Below are positions 1 to 7,037 of a stretch of 20,327 nucleotides of DNA, piece after piece; positions within the stretch are counted from its first letter, which is position 1; every line of letters begins with the position of its first letter. The notes below the pieces were generated by a model. That model searched no databases, was not told the origin of the DNA, and saw nothing but the letters and a program-made list of their open reading frames with translations. This DNA comes from Nitrospirales bacterium (GTDB lineage: Bacteria > Nitrospirota > Nitrospiria > Nitrospirales > UBA8639), in NCBI GenBank assembly GCA_029261305.1, contig JAJDBO010000244.1, positions 1 through 20,327 of the forward strand, written 5' to 3'. Position numbers and translations under genes: made by a program.

Positions 1-2361
1 GATCAAGCCCCCTGTGGGATCTTGATAAAAGGTTGTGATCGGGTTTTCTAACGTGGCTTGTTCCGCCGCTTCCCCAGGACCCCAATTCCCAGCGATATCT
101 TGGGCGCGAACTTGATACCGATAGACGGTGGCCGGCATCAGCCCTGGATCGGTATCCGTAAAGGACAAGAGCTCAGAATGTAGTACGGTCTTTACCCAGA
201 CATAATCGAAACAATTCACCCCTGTACAACGCATAACCTCATAGTCCTGGATTCCCACATCATCGGTGGCCGACTCCCAGGTCACCGTTAATTCCGCGTG
301 ACTTACTGCTGTCACCACGACATTCCTCGGGACGGTCGGTGGGGTACTATCAACATTTGTCGTGACATCCCCACTCTCCCCAGGTGCACTTGTGTTCTCT
401 GTGGAATCTTTGGCTATCACTTGATAGCGATACGTCGTCCCGGCCGTCACCGTACTGTCTTCCCACACGGTTCCCGTCTCACTGATGGCCGGGGAAAAGT
501 CGGTAAAGGTGGTACAGCCGGAGCCCGTACATCGCTGAATCTCATAGCCCACTACCCCGACATCGTCATGGGGCTCTGACCAAATGAGCGTGACTACGGT
601 GCCACTCGCCGTTCCTGACACTAACGGTGCATCTGGAGCTTGCGTGTCTGCTGCGGTCACTCCCAAGGCCCCCGCCGCCAGACTCTCCTTCCCCACGCCA
701 TCCTTGGCGACCACGTCATACCAATAACTCGTCGATGGCAGCAGCGTGCTGTCGAGATAGGAGGTCGTGTTACCCGCCGAGGCTTCATGCTCAAAGGTAG
801 TGCCACAGGGCATGGTGCCCAAACACCGCCGTACCACATATTCGGTCACTGCGATATCGTCCTCGGCAGGCCCCCAACTCACGCTGAGCTCCGAAGCACT
901 GACCGTCGTCACCTGCACCGCCACGGGGGGGGTCGGGTTTTCTTCATCGAGGACCGTGGGACTTTCTGGAGGCCCGAGCGGCCCATCCGTAAGCGGGTCA
1001 TAATTTGCATCGGGGGTGAGCACAATTTTGTCTAAAATTAATCCATCCTCATGCATCCAAATATTGAAGATATGGATGCCAACGGTGGTGATCTCCAAGG
1101 TTCGAACCGCCGCCCAGGACTTATTTTCCCAGCTCCAATCATTATGGTTAAACTTATTGACCTCCTGGCCGCTGGCAATTTCTGCTCCATCAATCCCGAA
1201 ATGCACCGAATCGCTCTTATTGCCTTGCCCCTTTCCGCGAAACCACACGTAGTACGTTCCGGTTTGGGTGAAATTCAGGGCCCAATCTAATTGGGGACTT
1301 AGGCCAGGATACCCTGTTAGTGGTCCTAGGGTGCCCATGTCCTCCGTGGTCATGGCGGCCAATCCAGAGGCGCCATTGGGTAAGGCCACGGGTGTCGATC
1401 CAGGTAACAGGACTTCCCATTGATGGTTTTCATAGTCGCTGCCCACTTGTCCGGGCACTCCCCCAGAGGCATGTTCGGCCTCCATGACAATCAGCCCCCC
1501 ATTGGCGTCTTGATAAAACAGGGTTCTCGGTTTGACGGTTAGGGTTGCAGCACTACTGAAGGCGTTCCCTGCGGCATTGGTCACGATCACCGAATATACC
1601 TTTCCATCCTTGTCGAGGGATGCCGGGTTCATGGAATAACTGGCATTTGTCGCCCCTATAATATTTTGGTCATCTTCTCGCCATTGAAAGGTTAATGGTT
1701 CAGACCCTTGGGCCACCACAGAGAATGTAACTGGATCACCTTTAAATACCGTTGCATTCAATGGGGATGACGTCACAATTGGCATTGTTAATTGCCCAGC
1801 TACGGCACTATGCGAAAAGGGACCCGGATGCCCGTGGGAATCAACGGCTCGCACACGATATTGATAGGAAGTTAGATCCCCAGGTACTGCTTGATCGACA
1901 AAGGAAGTACCCGTTTCCACAAGGGCAATAGGAACAGCCGGATTGCTCCCATCATCCCGCCACACCTCATAACTACTGACATTTTGCGAACCGACCGTTG
2001 GAGGTAACCAAGATAGGGAAATATCCGCACCACTGACTATTGCCTCAAAACTCGAAGGTGCAGAAATTATTTTGCTGCAGTGCGCAATGAAATACAGATA
2101 GGGAGAAGAATCTTGAAGGGAAGCATGTGTATGCCCTGGTGAATTATCTTTCTTGAAGCACGGTTTTTTGCCATGCTCGATTCCACTGCTATGAACCTCA
2201 ATTACTGATGTGGCATTCTGAACAAATGGTGCTGTATGGACATTTTGGGGAGTAATGTTCCAGCCAATAACAATGGCAAAAAATATAATATTAAAAAGTA
2301 ATTTTTGAAATCGAACGCCCCTACCTTTCTGAGGCTGCTGTTTGATTGGGAACTTTAACAT
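1..2361 (-). CDS. Large exported multidomain protein with FN3, Ig-like and carbohydrate-binding-like modules, C-terminus beyond the left edge
   Basis: The minus-strand frame from ATG 2361 is open to base 1, giving 787 residues with no stop, so the protein is C-terminally incomplete. A basic N-terminus followed by a hydrophobic stretch (LLFNIIFFAIVIGW, about residues 21-34) looks like a Sec signal peptide. Then come a fibronectin III-like domain (about 98-190), an Ig-like domain (about 190-277, with EPLTFQWRED and VTNAAGN), a module starting FYQDANGGLIVMEAEH (about 279-455) that ends in a HEDGLILDKIVLTPDA motif and resembles the GH115 C-terminal/carbohydrate-binding fold, and three more FN3 domains (about 465-770). 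Residues 776-787 (TTFYQDPTGGLI) begin a second copy of the carbohydrate-binding-like module. Modular proteins like this are usually cell-surface adhesins or secreted polysaccharide-binding proteins; no catalytic domain is seen in this part. The role is inferred, while the reading frame is clear. Confidence 0.85.
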   Translation of the reverse strand, partial: MLKFPIKQQPQKGRGVRFQKLLFNIIFFAIVIGWNITPQNVHTAPFVQNATSVIEVHSSGIEHGKKPCFKKDNSPGHTHASLQDSSPYLYFIAHCSKIISAPSSFEAIVSGADISLSWLPPTVGSQNVSSYEVWRDDGSNPAVPIALVETGTSFVDQAVPGDLTSYQYRVRAVDSHGHPGPFSHSAVAGQLTMPIVTSSPLNATVFKGDPVTFSVVAQGSEPLTFQWREDDQNIIGATNASYSMNPASLDKDGKVYSVIVTNAAGNAFSSAATLTVKPRTLFYQDANGGLIVMEAEHASGGVPGQVGSDYENHQWEVLLPGSTPVALPNGASGLAAMTTEDMGTLGPLTGYPGLSPQLDWALNFTQTGTYYVWFRGKGQGNKSDSVHFGIDGAEIASGQEVNKFNHNDWSWENKSWAAVRTLEITTVGIHIFNIWMHEDGLILDKIVLTPDANYDPLTDGPLGPPESPTVLDEENPTPPVAVQVTTVSASELSVSWGPAEDDIAVTEYVVRRCLGTMPCGTTFEHEASAGNTTSYLDSTLLPSTSYWYDVVAKDGVGKESLAAGALGVTAADTQAPDAPLVSGTASGTVVTLIWSEPHDDVGVVGYEIQRCTGSGCTTFTDFSPAISETGTVWEDSTVTAGTTYRYQVIAKDSTENTSAPGESGDVTTNVDSTPPTVPRNVVVTAVSHAELTVTWESATDDVGIQDYEVMRCTGVNCFDYVWVKTVLHSELLSFTDTDPGLMPATVYRYQVRAQDIAGNWGPGEAAEQATLENPITTFYQDPTGGLI

Positions 2362-2895
2362 GAATTAATCGAAACCAAATTTCAGCAATTTTCAATTAAT
2401 TGAATGAGAGGCAGTTTGTGTCCTTGAATCTACAACCCACAGAATTTTGCCTTAGGTCCAAGGTTGCCCTGTTTCTTCTGCTTGGTTTAATCACCATCAA
2501 ATTTCATTCTTGACGCAGTTACTTATAAACCTAACGATAGATATCATAGAAACTATTCATATGACCTTATTAAAAAATGATTAAATACTATATTTGAATC
2601 TATAACATCAACTATTTTTATCACTAAAAACTAAGATATATATCATTACCACAATTTTTTATTAGGTAATTCTAGCCATAGCACAACTAATTGTTTGGTT
2701 AAATCTCTGCCTAACAAATAAATTCCATTTTGGAAAGTTCGTCATTTATAACTATTACTTTCAAATGTTTACCGGTAAGGACAAAAAGTAAGCTTTCCAA
2801 TAATATGAAGGCTCTTTGAGCCCAAGGGAAGATGCCTAAAGCCACAAGACATTAATAGTTTGGAGATGTTTATCATGACAAATCGAAGAGAGTAT
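2362..2895. other. AT-rich intergenic region
   Basis: No convincing gene is seen. The DNA is clearly richer in A and T than either neighbour, with many short A/T runs. It should contain the promoter of the leftward FN3 protein gene, but I cannot place -35/-10 boxes with confidence. A short ATG frame at 2875 is only 11 codons long once the downstream insertion sequence is removed. Confidence 0.5.
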
Positions 2896-2903
2896 TTAAT
2901 TTT
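2896..2903. repeat. Left target-site duplication of the IS1595 element
   Basis: TTAATTTT lies directly before the left inverted repeat and is identical to 3640-3647 directly after the right one. Confidence 0.9.
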
Positions 2904-2927
2904 GGGTCATGACTAGTTAAGGAGGGA
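2904..2927 (+). repeat. Left terminal inverted repeat of the IS1595 element
   Basis: The first 19 bases are identical to the reverse complement of the right end; the next five contain three matches at most. It includes the palindrome GTCATGAC, which recurs at 2947-2954 over the transposase start codon. Confidence 0.9.
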
Positions 2928-2949
2928 CGAATGAGGATAATCTCCTGTC

Positions 2950-3579
2950 ATGACCAAGCGAAACCGCTATGCGAAACGTTCCCGAATTTCGAGCAAGCAA
3001 TTTCGCCAACTCGTACAGTATTTGGTCCTGGATTTAACCGCCTCCCCAATGGCCCTCCTGACCGGTTTAAATCGCAATACCGTTAACCGGTACGGGCGGG
3101 CGATTCGGGCACGCATTGCACAATTTTGTGAAACGCAATCGCCGTTCAGCGGCGAGGTGGAAGTTGATGAATCGTACTTTGGATCTCGCCGCATTAAAGG
3201 GAAACGCGGTCGCGGTGCCTACGGGAAAACCATTGTCTTTGGTCTGTTTCAACGAAATGGACAGTTCTACACAGAACTCGTTGCTGACTTCCGCAACCCC
3301 ATGCTGCAAGCGATTATTCGGGACAAGGTCGCCTTGGACAGCGTGATTTATTCAGATGGGTGGCGAGGGTATAATGGCCTGGTCGATGTGGGATACAGCA
3401 AACATCTCCGGGTGGATCATGGCCGAGATGAATTTGTGTGCGGCCGCGCGCATGTGAATGGGCTTGAAGGGTTCTGGGGCTATGCGAAAACCCGTCTCGC
3501 CCGATTCAGAGGGATCAACAAACAAACGTTTTACTTGCATCTGAAGGAATGTGAATTTCGACTCAACCATCGAGGCTAA
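2950..3579 (+). CDS. IS1595-family transposase (DDE type)
   Basis: This 209-residue protein is the only gene of the insertion sequence and should catalyse its cut and transfer. It has an N-terminal helix-turn-helix-like region (LTGLNRNTVNRYGRAIRARI, about 38-57) and the ISXO2-like catalytic domain. The motifs are VDESYFG (first catalytic Asp, about 73), a basic KGKRGRGAYGK stretch, VIYSDGWRGY (second Asp) and HVNGLEGFWGYAKTRL, matching the Asp-Asp-Asn signature of this family. Length is typical for the IS1016-like group. The start at ATG 2950 has no strong ribosome-binding site; the AAGGAGGG inside the left terminal repeat is about 20 bases upstream, which may keep expression low. The frame shows no break. 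Confidence 0.93.
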   Translation: MTKRNRYAKRSRISSKQFRQLVQYLVLDLTASPMALLTGLNRNTVNRYGRAIRARIAQFCETQSPFSGEVEVDESYFGSRRIKGKRGRGAYGKTIVFGLFQRNGQFYTELVADFRNPMLQAIIRDKVALDSVIYSDGWRGYNGLVDVGYSKHLRVDHGRDEFVCGRAHVNGLEGFWGYAKTRLARFRGINKQTFYLHLKECEFRLNHRG

Positions 3580-3615
3580 AACCTTTACCAATTGTTACTC
3601 AAGGTCCTCCGAAAA

Positions 3616-3639
3616 CACCCCCTTAACTAGTCATGACCC
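3616..3639 (-). repeat. Right terminal inverted repeat of the IS1595 element
   Basis: The reverse complement starts GGGTCATGACTAGTTAAGG, identical to the left end over 19 bases. Confidence 0.9.
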
Positions 3640-3647
3640 TTAATTTT
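3640..3647. repeat. Right target-site duplication of the IS1595 element
   Basis: This is the second copy of TTAATTTT, identical to 2896-2903. The AT-rich target matches the composition of the surrounding intergenic DNA. Confidence 0.9.
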
Positions 3648-4210
3648 TAACTGAATAATTTTTGGCATTCGTATCTGTTTAGATACAAATTTTAAATTGG
3701 ATCCTGAGATTTAGGTGGAAAAAAGTATATTGAGTTTCTGATGGGAATAGATGTTATATACTTTGAGCCCCTGTCGTAGGAAACCTTCCCAAAACAGGAT
3801 GTGTCATGACAGAACTTCTTCCTTGACAGATCTCACCCATCACTCGGGACAGTCAATCAAATTCGGATTTGGCGGTTGAAGCTAAATGATCCTGCGGTAC
3901 GGATAATTTCCGGTGGGTTATATCTAAACCCTGGTCGAAGACAGTTAACTTTTCTGGAAAAGTTCGAACCGCTCAAACTTCGCTTCTAGCAATGGGTTTA
4001 GAAGATTTAGGTGGTAAAGCTCTGATCAGGCCTCACCAAATAAACCATGCAATATCAAGTAGTTACAGTATGGTGCGCCCGATAGGAAAAAGTTCGAACC
4101 GCTTATTCGAAATCCTTGAAGAATGGAGCCAAGTTCTTCAGAGCACCGCGTTGGGATCCCCCGCAACTCACGGTCCATAACTACCTGATTTTGCTGTTTT
4201 TCTTGAAATT
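3648..4210. other. Gene-poor decayed DNA between the IS and the toxin-antitoxin pair
   Basis: No gene is supported here. A 62-codon plus-strand frame (3992-4180) crosses the tRNA-Arg remnant described separately and has no family resemblance, so it is not called. The stretch holds a short repeat: AGTTCGAACCGCT preceded by GGAAA occurs at 3956-3973 and again, with one extra A, at 4085-4103. The mix of tRNA-derived and repeated fragments suggests the scar of an old insertion or of a decayed duplicated segment. Confidence 0.5.
4024..4103 (-). repeat. Degenerate copy of the tRNA-Arg 3' end and its downstream flank
   Basis: Bases 4024-4086 align without gaps to 5051-5113, the 3' end of tRNA-Arg plus about 47 bases of its downstream flank; I count 45 of 63 identical positions. 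On the minus strand it reads CGGGCGC followed by ACCA, that is the 3' acceptor strand, a changed discriminator base and CCA. A displaced GGTTCGAA, as in the T loop, lies further upstream at 4093-4100. The 5' half of a tRNA is missing, so it cannot encode a functional tRNA. It is in the same orientation as the intact gene and brackets the toxin-antitoxin pair together with it. Confidence 0.75.
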
Positions 4211-4226
4211 ATTACAAACTTGTAAT
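4211..4226. promoter_or_regulatory. Palindromic operator candidate upstream of the toxin-antitoxin operon
   Basis: ATTACAA, two bases, then TTGTAAT form a perfect inverted repeat with 7-bp arms, 22 bases before the first toxin ATG. Toxin-antitoxin operons of this type are normally repressed by the DNA-binding antitoxin at such palindromes near the promoter. The position fits; binding is inferred. Confidence 0.55.
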
Positions 4227-4248
4227 ATCATTAAATGAGTTAAGGAGA

Positions 4249-4620
4249 ATGCGTTTGTCTAATAAAAACACGATCCGGCCTGTCGTTTGGGTAGGAGATA
4301 GTAAAAAGCAACTCAAGAAAATGCCGGAAGACGTGCAAAAACAAATAGGTGGTGAGTTATATTTTGCTCAGAAAGGTGAGATGCCGCCGCATGCAAAACC
4401 TTTCAAAGGCATTGCTAGTGGAGTATTTGAAGTTAAAGACGACTTTGAAACAAATACCTATCGGTTGGTCTATGCCGTACAAATTGGAACGCGGCTCTAT
4501 GTCCTGCACGCGTTTCAAAAGAAGAGTACAATGGGTATCGCTACATCAAAAAAGGACATTGATTTGATTGTACGACGCTATAAGGAAGCCGTGGAACTAG
4601 AAAAGGAGTATCCGTCATGA
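4249..4620 (+). CDS. HigB/RelE-like toxin (phage Gp49-type)
   Basis: This 123-residue basic protein matches the Gp49-like HigB/RelE toxin family, ribosome-dependent or free mRNA interferases inhibited by a partner Xre-type antitoxin. Recognisable elements are the PEDVQKQIGGELYFAQKGEMP helix region, AKPFKGIASGVFEVKDDFETNTYRLVYAVQ and the terminal strand LYVLHAFQKKSTMGIATSKKDIDL, where the HAFQKKS motif carries the usual basic residues. It is followed by the antitoxin gene with a 4-base overlap (ATGA at 4617-4620). The AAGGAG at 4242-4247 is only one base from the first ATG (4249) but seven bases from the in-frame TTG at 4255, so TTG may be the real start. The toxin-first order is usual for higBA-type pairs. 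Exact symbol not assigned. Confidence 0.85.
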   Translation: MRLSNKNTIRPVVWVGDSKKQLKKMPEDVQKQIGGELYFAQKGEMPPHAKPFKGIASGVFEVKDDFETNTYRLVYAVQIGTRLYVLHAFQKKSTMGIATSKKDIDLIVRRYKEAVELEKEYPS

Positions 4621-4949
4621 AGAAAAAAGGGAAAATAGAATTTGAAGAAAGCTCTGGCAATGTGTTTGCCGACTTAGGCTTGAAAGATGCTGATATCCTG
4701 TTAATGCGAGCGGAGCTCGGATCTCAAATTCTCAAAATTCTGAAAAACCGTGGCCTCAAAAAACAAAAAGACGTGCAAGAGGTTTTAGAAATTGGACAAG
4801 CAGAAGTCTCGCATCTCATGAATGCCCGATTCCATCGATTTTCTGAAGCACGGCTGATGAGCTTTTTAAATAAACTCGATCAAAAGGTAACCGTCAAGGT
4901 ACGTCCTCGTCGAAGGGGAGAAAAACCGCAAGAGGTGGTTTTTGCCTAA
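4617..4949 (+). CDS. Xre-family antitoxin (HigA-like, HTH_37 type)
   Basis: This 110-residue protein is the partner of the preceding toxin and should neutralise it and repress the operon. Its sequence has the FEESSGNVFADLGLKDADILLMRAEL N-terminus typical of the small Xre antitoxins paired with Gp49-like toxins, then a helix-turn-helix (about residues 40-75, GLKKQKDVQEVLEIGQAEVS leading to a recognition helix with HLMNARFHRFSEARL) and a basic tail. Its ATG overlaps the toxin stop (ATGA), implying translational coupling. A palindrome at 4211-4226 is its likely operator. Confidence 0.87.
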   Translation: MKKKGKIEFEESSGNVFADLGLKDADILLMRAELGSQILKILKNRGLKKQKDVQEVLEIGQAEVSHLMNARFHRFSEARLMSFLNKLDQKVTVKVRPRRRGEKPQEVVFA

Positions 4950-5097
4950 TGAATTGCTTGCCAGCTGTTTAGAAGTTTTAGGATATTTTTTAGAACCACC
5001 CAACCACCGCTTCCAGTAAGGGGTTTCGAGGATTCGCCCCCCAAAATGATGATTAGGCCTAAAATAAAAAACATAGCAATATCAATGAGTTAGATGG

Positions 5098-5174
5098 TGG
5101 CGCGCCCGGCAGGAATCGAACCTGCGACCCTCGGCTTAGAAGGCCGATGCTCTATCCGACTGAGCTACGGGCGC
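5098..5174 (-). tRNA. tRNA-Arg (anticodon UCU)
   Basis: The minus strand folds as a full cloverleaf. The acceptor GCGCCCG (5174-5168) pairs with CGGGCGC (5108-5102), the anticodon arm TCGGC-CTTCTAA-GCCGA gives anticodon TCT, and the T arm contains GGTTCGAATCC. The discriminator is G and CCA is encoded (5100-5098). It lies downstream of tRNA-Pro on the same strand, and its 3' end and flank have a degenerate copy at 4024-4103. Confidence 0.97.
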
Positions 5175-5254
5175 TCACGAAAAGGAAGGGGGTCTGACAA
5201 AAAATGATTCGAGCGATCATGATCAAGCCCGACATTAAGAATGGAATAGTGAAG

Positions 5255-5309
<55 letters not shown>

Positions 5310-5332
<23 letters not shown>

Positions 5333-5936
5333 ACTCTATAGTCCGGTTGATTTTCTGTTGTAACAGGTCTTTGGCTTTGACCAACGCCCGTCCACGATGA
5401 CTGATTTGATTCTTTTCTTCAAGTGTGATCTGAGCTAAGGTTTTTTCTAACTCTGGAACGACAAACACAGGGTCATATCCAAAGCCATCTGCTCCTGATT
5501 GCTCTAGAGCAATCTGCCCTTCAAGCACCCCTTCTACGACCTCAACCTCATCCGAAGATTCCGCAAGCGCCACCACGGTGACAAATCGCGCCCCACGTTT
5601 CTCTGCTGCTACTCCCTGAAGTTCTTGAAGTAACTTTCTGCAATTATCTTGGTACGTGGCAGTTTCTCCAGCATATCGTGCTGCATACACTCCCGGTCGA
5701 CCACCTAAGGCCTCGACCTCAAGCCCTGTATCATCAGCCAAGGCCAGCCGACCTGTATGTTCGGCAATAATCTTGGCTTTTTTAATGGCATTGGCTTCGC
5801 ACGTCTCACCGTCTTCAATGATGTCAGGAACAGGTTCAAACTCATCAAGAGTTCGAATGGTGATGGGCAAATCACCAAGCAACGCAATCATCTCTTTTTG
5901 TTTATCGCGATTGCCTGTTGCGAGAACCAATTCCAC
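5310..5936 (-). CDS. rdgB: XTP/dITP diphosphatase (non-canonical purine NTP pyrophosphatase, RdgB/HAM1)
   Basis: RdgB hydrolyses dITP, XTP and related deaminated purine nucleotides to monophosphates, keeping them out of DNA and RNA. The 208 residues match the usual family length. Motifs: [11 protein letters not shown] near the N-terminus (substrate-binding T-G-N-x-x-K), [22 protein letters not shown] (catalytic Asp pair), GFGYDPVF and [10 protein letters not shown]. Translation starts at GTG 5936, 12 bases after the rph stop, so the two genes form an operon. The reading frame ends at TAG 5312-5310, inside tRNA-Pro; the last residues (about GRSAAR) are therefore encoded by tRNA sequence. The core fold is complete before that tail. 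Confidence 0.95.
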
Positions 5937-5948
5937 GACACGCCCTAT

Positions 5949-6686
5949 TTATATCGTCACTAAATCTTTTTGCAATTTGACCAATCGTTGAATCCCATCC
6001 CAGCCTAACGCCAGGAAATCATCGAGTTCATTTTTTCCAAATGTTCCCCGCTCCGCAGTGCCTTGCACTTCGACTAATCGGCCTTGCCCAGTCATCACGA
6101 GATTCATATCCACATCAGCCATGGAATCTTCTTCGTAACACAGATCGACCATGGACTCCCCGCCAACCTTCCCAACACTCACCGCCGCCAGGTAATCGGT
6201 CAGGGGGATTTTCTTGATCAGGTTTTTATCCTTGAGTTTGGCAAAGGCATCAGCCAAGGCGATAAAGGCTCCCGTAATAGAGGCCGTTCGGGTACCACCG
6301 TCGGCTTGAATTACATCGCAATCAATCCAAATGCTTCGCTCACCCATGGTACTCATATCCGTCACGGCACGCAGGGCGCGTCCAATTAATCGTTGAATCT
6401 CCAGAGTCCGGCCTGATTGCTTGCCTCGCGTGGCTTCCCGCTGGGTTCGGTCATGGGTCGCTCCTGGCAGCATAGAATATTCAGCCGTCACCCAACCCTT
6501 CCCTTTATCCCTCAAAAAGGGTGGGACTTTTTCCTCAATCGAAGCGGTGCAGATCACTTTCGTATCGCCCATTTCCATCAGCACCGACCCATCGGCATGC
6601 TTAATGAACGGACGGATCACGTTCACCGGTCGAATTTCATCACGACGTCGTCCATCGGTTCGTTGTAACTTCGCAGCACCATTCAT
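5949..6686 (-). CDS. rph: Ribonuclease PH
   Basis: RNase PH is a phosphate-dependent 3'-5' exoribonuclease that trims tRNA precursors at the 3' end. The 245 residues are full length for the family. Characteristic sequences are [13 protein letters not shown] near the N-terminus, [23 protein letters not shown], the phosphate-binding [40 protein letters not shown], and [15 protein letters not shown]. The ATG at 6686 has GGAG at a suitable distance upstream. It is the first gene of an apparent rph-rdgB-tRNA-Pro-tRNA-Arg transcription unit, so an enzyme of tRNA maturation is likely transcribed with two of its possible substrates. Confidence 0.96.
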   Translation of the reverse strand: MNGAAKLQRTDGRRRDEIRPVNVIRPFIKHADGSVLMEMGDTKVICTASIEEKVPPFLRDKGKGWVTAEYSMLPGATHDRTQREATRGKQSGRTLEIQRLIGRALRAVTDMSTMGERSIWIDCDVIQADGGTRTASITGAFIALADAFAKLKDKNLIKKIPLTDYLAAVSVGKVGGESMVDLCYEEDSMADVDMNLVMTGQGRLVEVQGTAERGTFGKNELDDFLALGWDGIQRLVKLQKDLVTI

Positions 6687-6742
6687 GAAATATACTCCAG
6701 GCGTAAAAAGAGGCCGATTATAGTGGCTGGATGACTCTCAGA

Positions 6743-6961
6743 TCAACTAAGGGGGGAAGAGCCTTTGGGTGGCTCAATGGGCGATTCCTCAGACACAGCG
6801 ATTCCGACGTCCAATCGACGCTGTCGTGCAACCCGCACTCGTAGGATTAACAGCGCAACGATCAAAAACGCTATCCCTCCCATAAACAAATCTTCACTGG
6901 GAAACACATACGGCATGAGGAGAGAGTATGCGAAATTGTCTCTGGCTCGCAAGGTGACCAT
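6743..6961 (-). CDS. Possible small single-pass membrane protein
   Basis: This short frame lies between rph and the divergent serS. From Met-17 (base 6916) it reads MPYVFPSEDLFMGG followed by a clear transmembrane segment (IAFLIVALLILRV), a basic stretch (RVARQRR) and a proline-rich tail. That order is the normal topology of a small inner-membrane protein with a cytoplasmic tail. No strong ribosome-binding site precedes either possible start (6961 or 6916) and no family is recognised. The opposite-strand frame across the same bases has no such features. It is plausible but unproven. Confidence 0.4.
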   Translation of the reverse strand: MVTLRARDNFAYSLLMPYVFPSEDLFMGGIAFLIVALLILRVRVARQRRLDVGIAVSEESPIEPPKGSSPLS

Positions 6962-7037
6962 GCCTCACGTTTCGTTGACGGCTTTAGAGACAAGTGTTAA
7001 ATTTCAACCGCATTTTCAATGACTTGAGACCATCACT

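Larger units (their letters stand above)
2904..3639 (+). mobile_element. Intact insertion sequence of the IS1595 family (IS1016-like), 736 bp
   Basis: The element is bounded by near-perfect terminal inverted repeats. Both ends begin GGGTCATGACTAGTTAAGG (2904-2922, and the complement of 3621-3639) and stay similar for a few more bases. It is flanked by a perfect 8-bp direct repeat, TTAATTTT, at 2896-2903 and 3640-3647; 8-bp target duplications are characteristic of the IS1595 family. It carries one full-length transposase gene. The intact ends, gene and target duplication point to a recent, probably still functional insertion. Removing the element and one repeat copy restores AT-rich non-coding DNA, so no gene was broken. 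Confidence 0.93.

Noticed and set aside
298..1420. Several open frames of 60-130 codons on both strands within the first 1.4 kb
   Set aside because: They are shadows of the long minus-strand FN3 protein frame, which is open for 787 codons and has clear domain sequence.
2770..2880. Possible cyclic-di-GMP-type riboswitch, prompted by GCCTAAAGCCACAAGA-like sequence
   Set aside because: The conserved GGCAAACC and paired-stem elements expected of the class are missing, and no gene follows in a suitable position.
2875..3654. A gene interrupted by the IS1595 element
   Set aside because: Joining the flanks after removing the element and one target repeat gives only an 11-codon frame ending in TGA, so no gene appears to be disrupted.
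3992..4180. 62-codon plus-strand open frame
   Set aside because: It runs across the degenerate tRNA-Arg copy and a short repeat, has no ribosome-binding site and no recognisable protein family.
6765..7022. 85-codon plus-strand frame upstream of serS
   Set aside because: Its sequence is low-complexity and basic without a domain, while the opposite strand encodes a plausible membrane segment; at most one of them is real.
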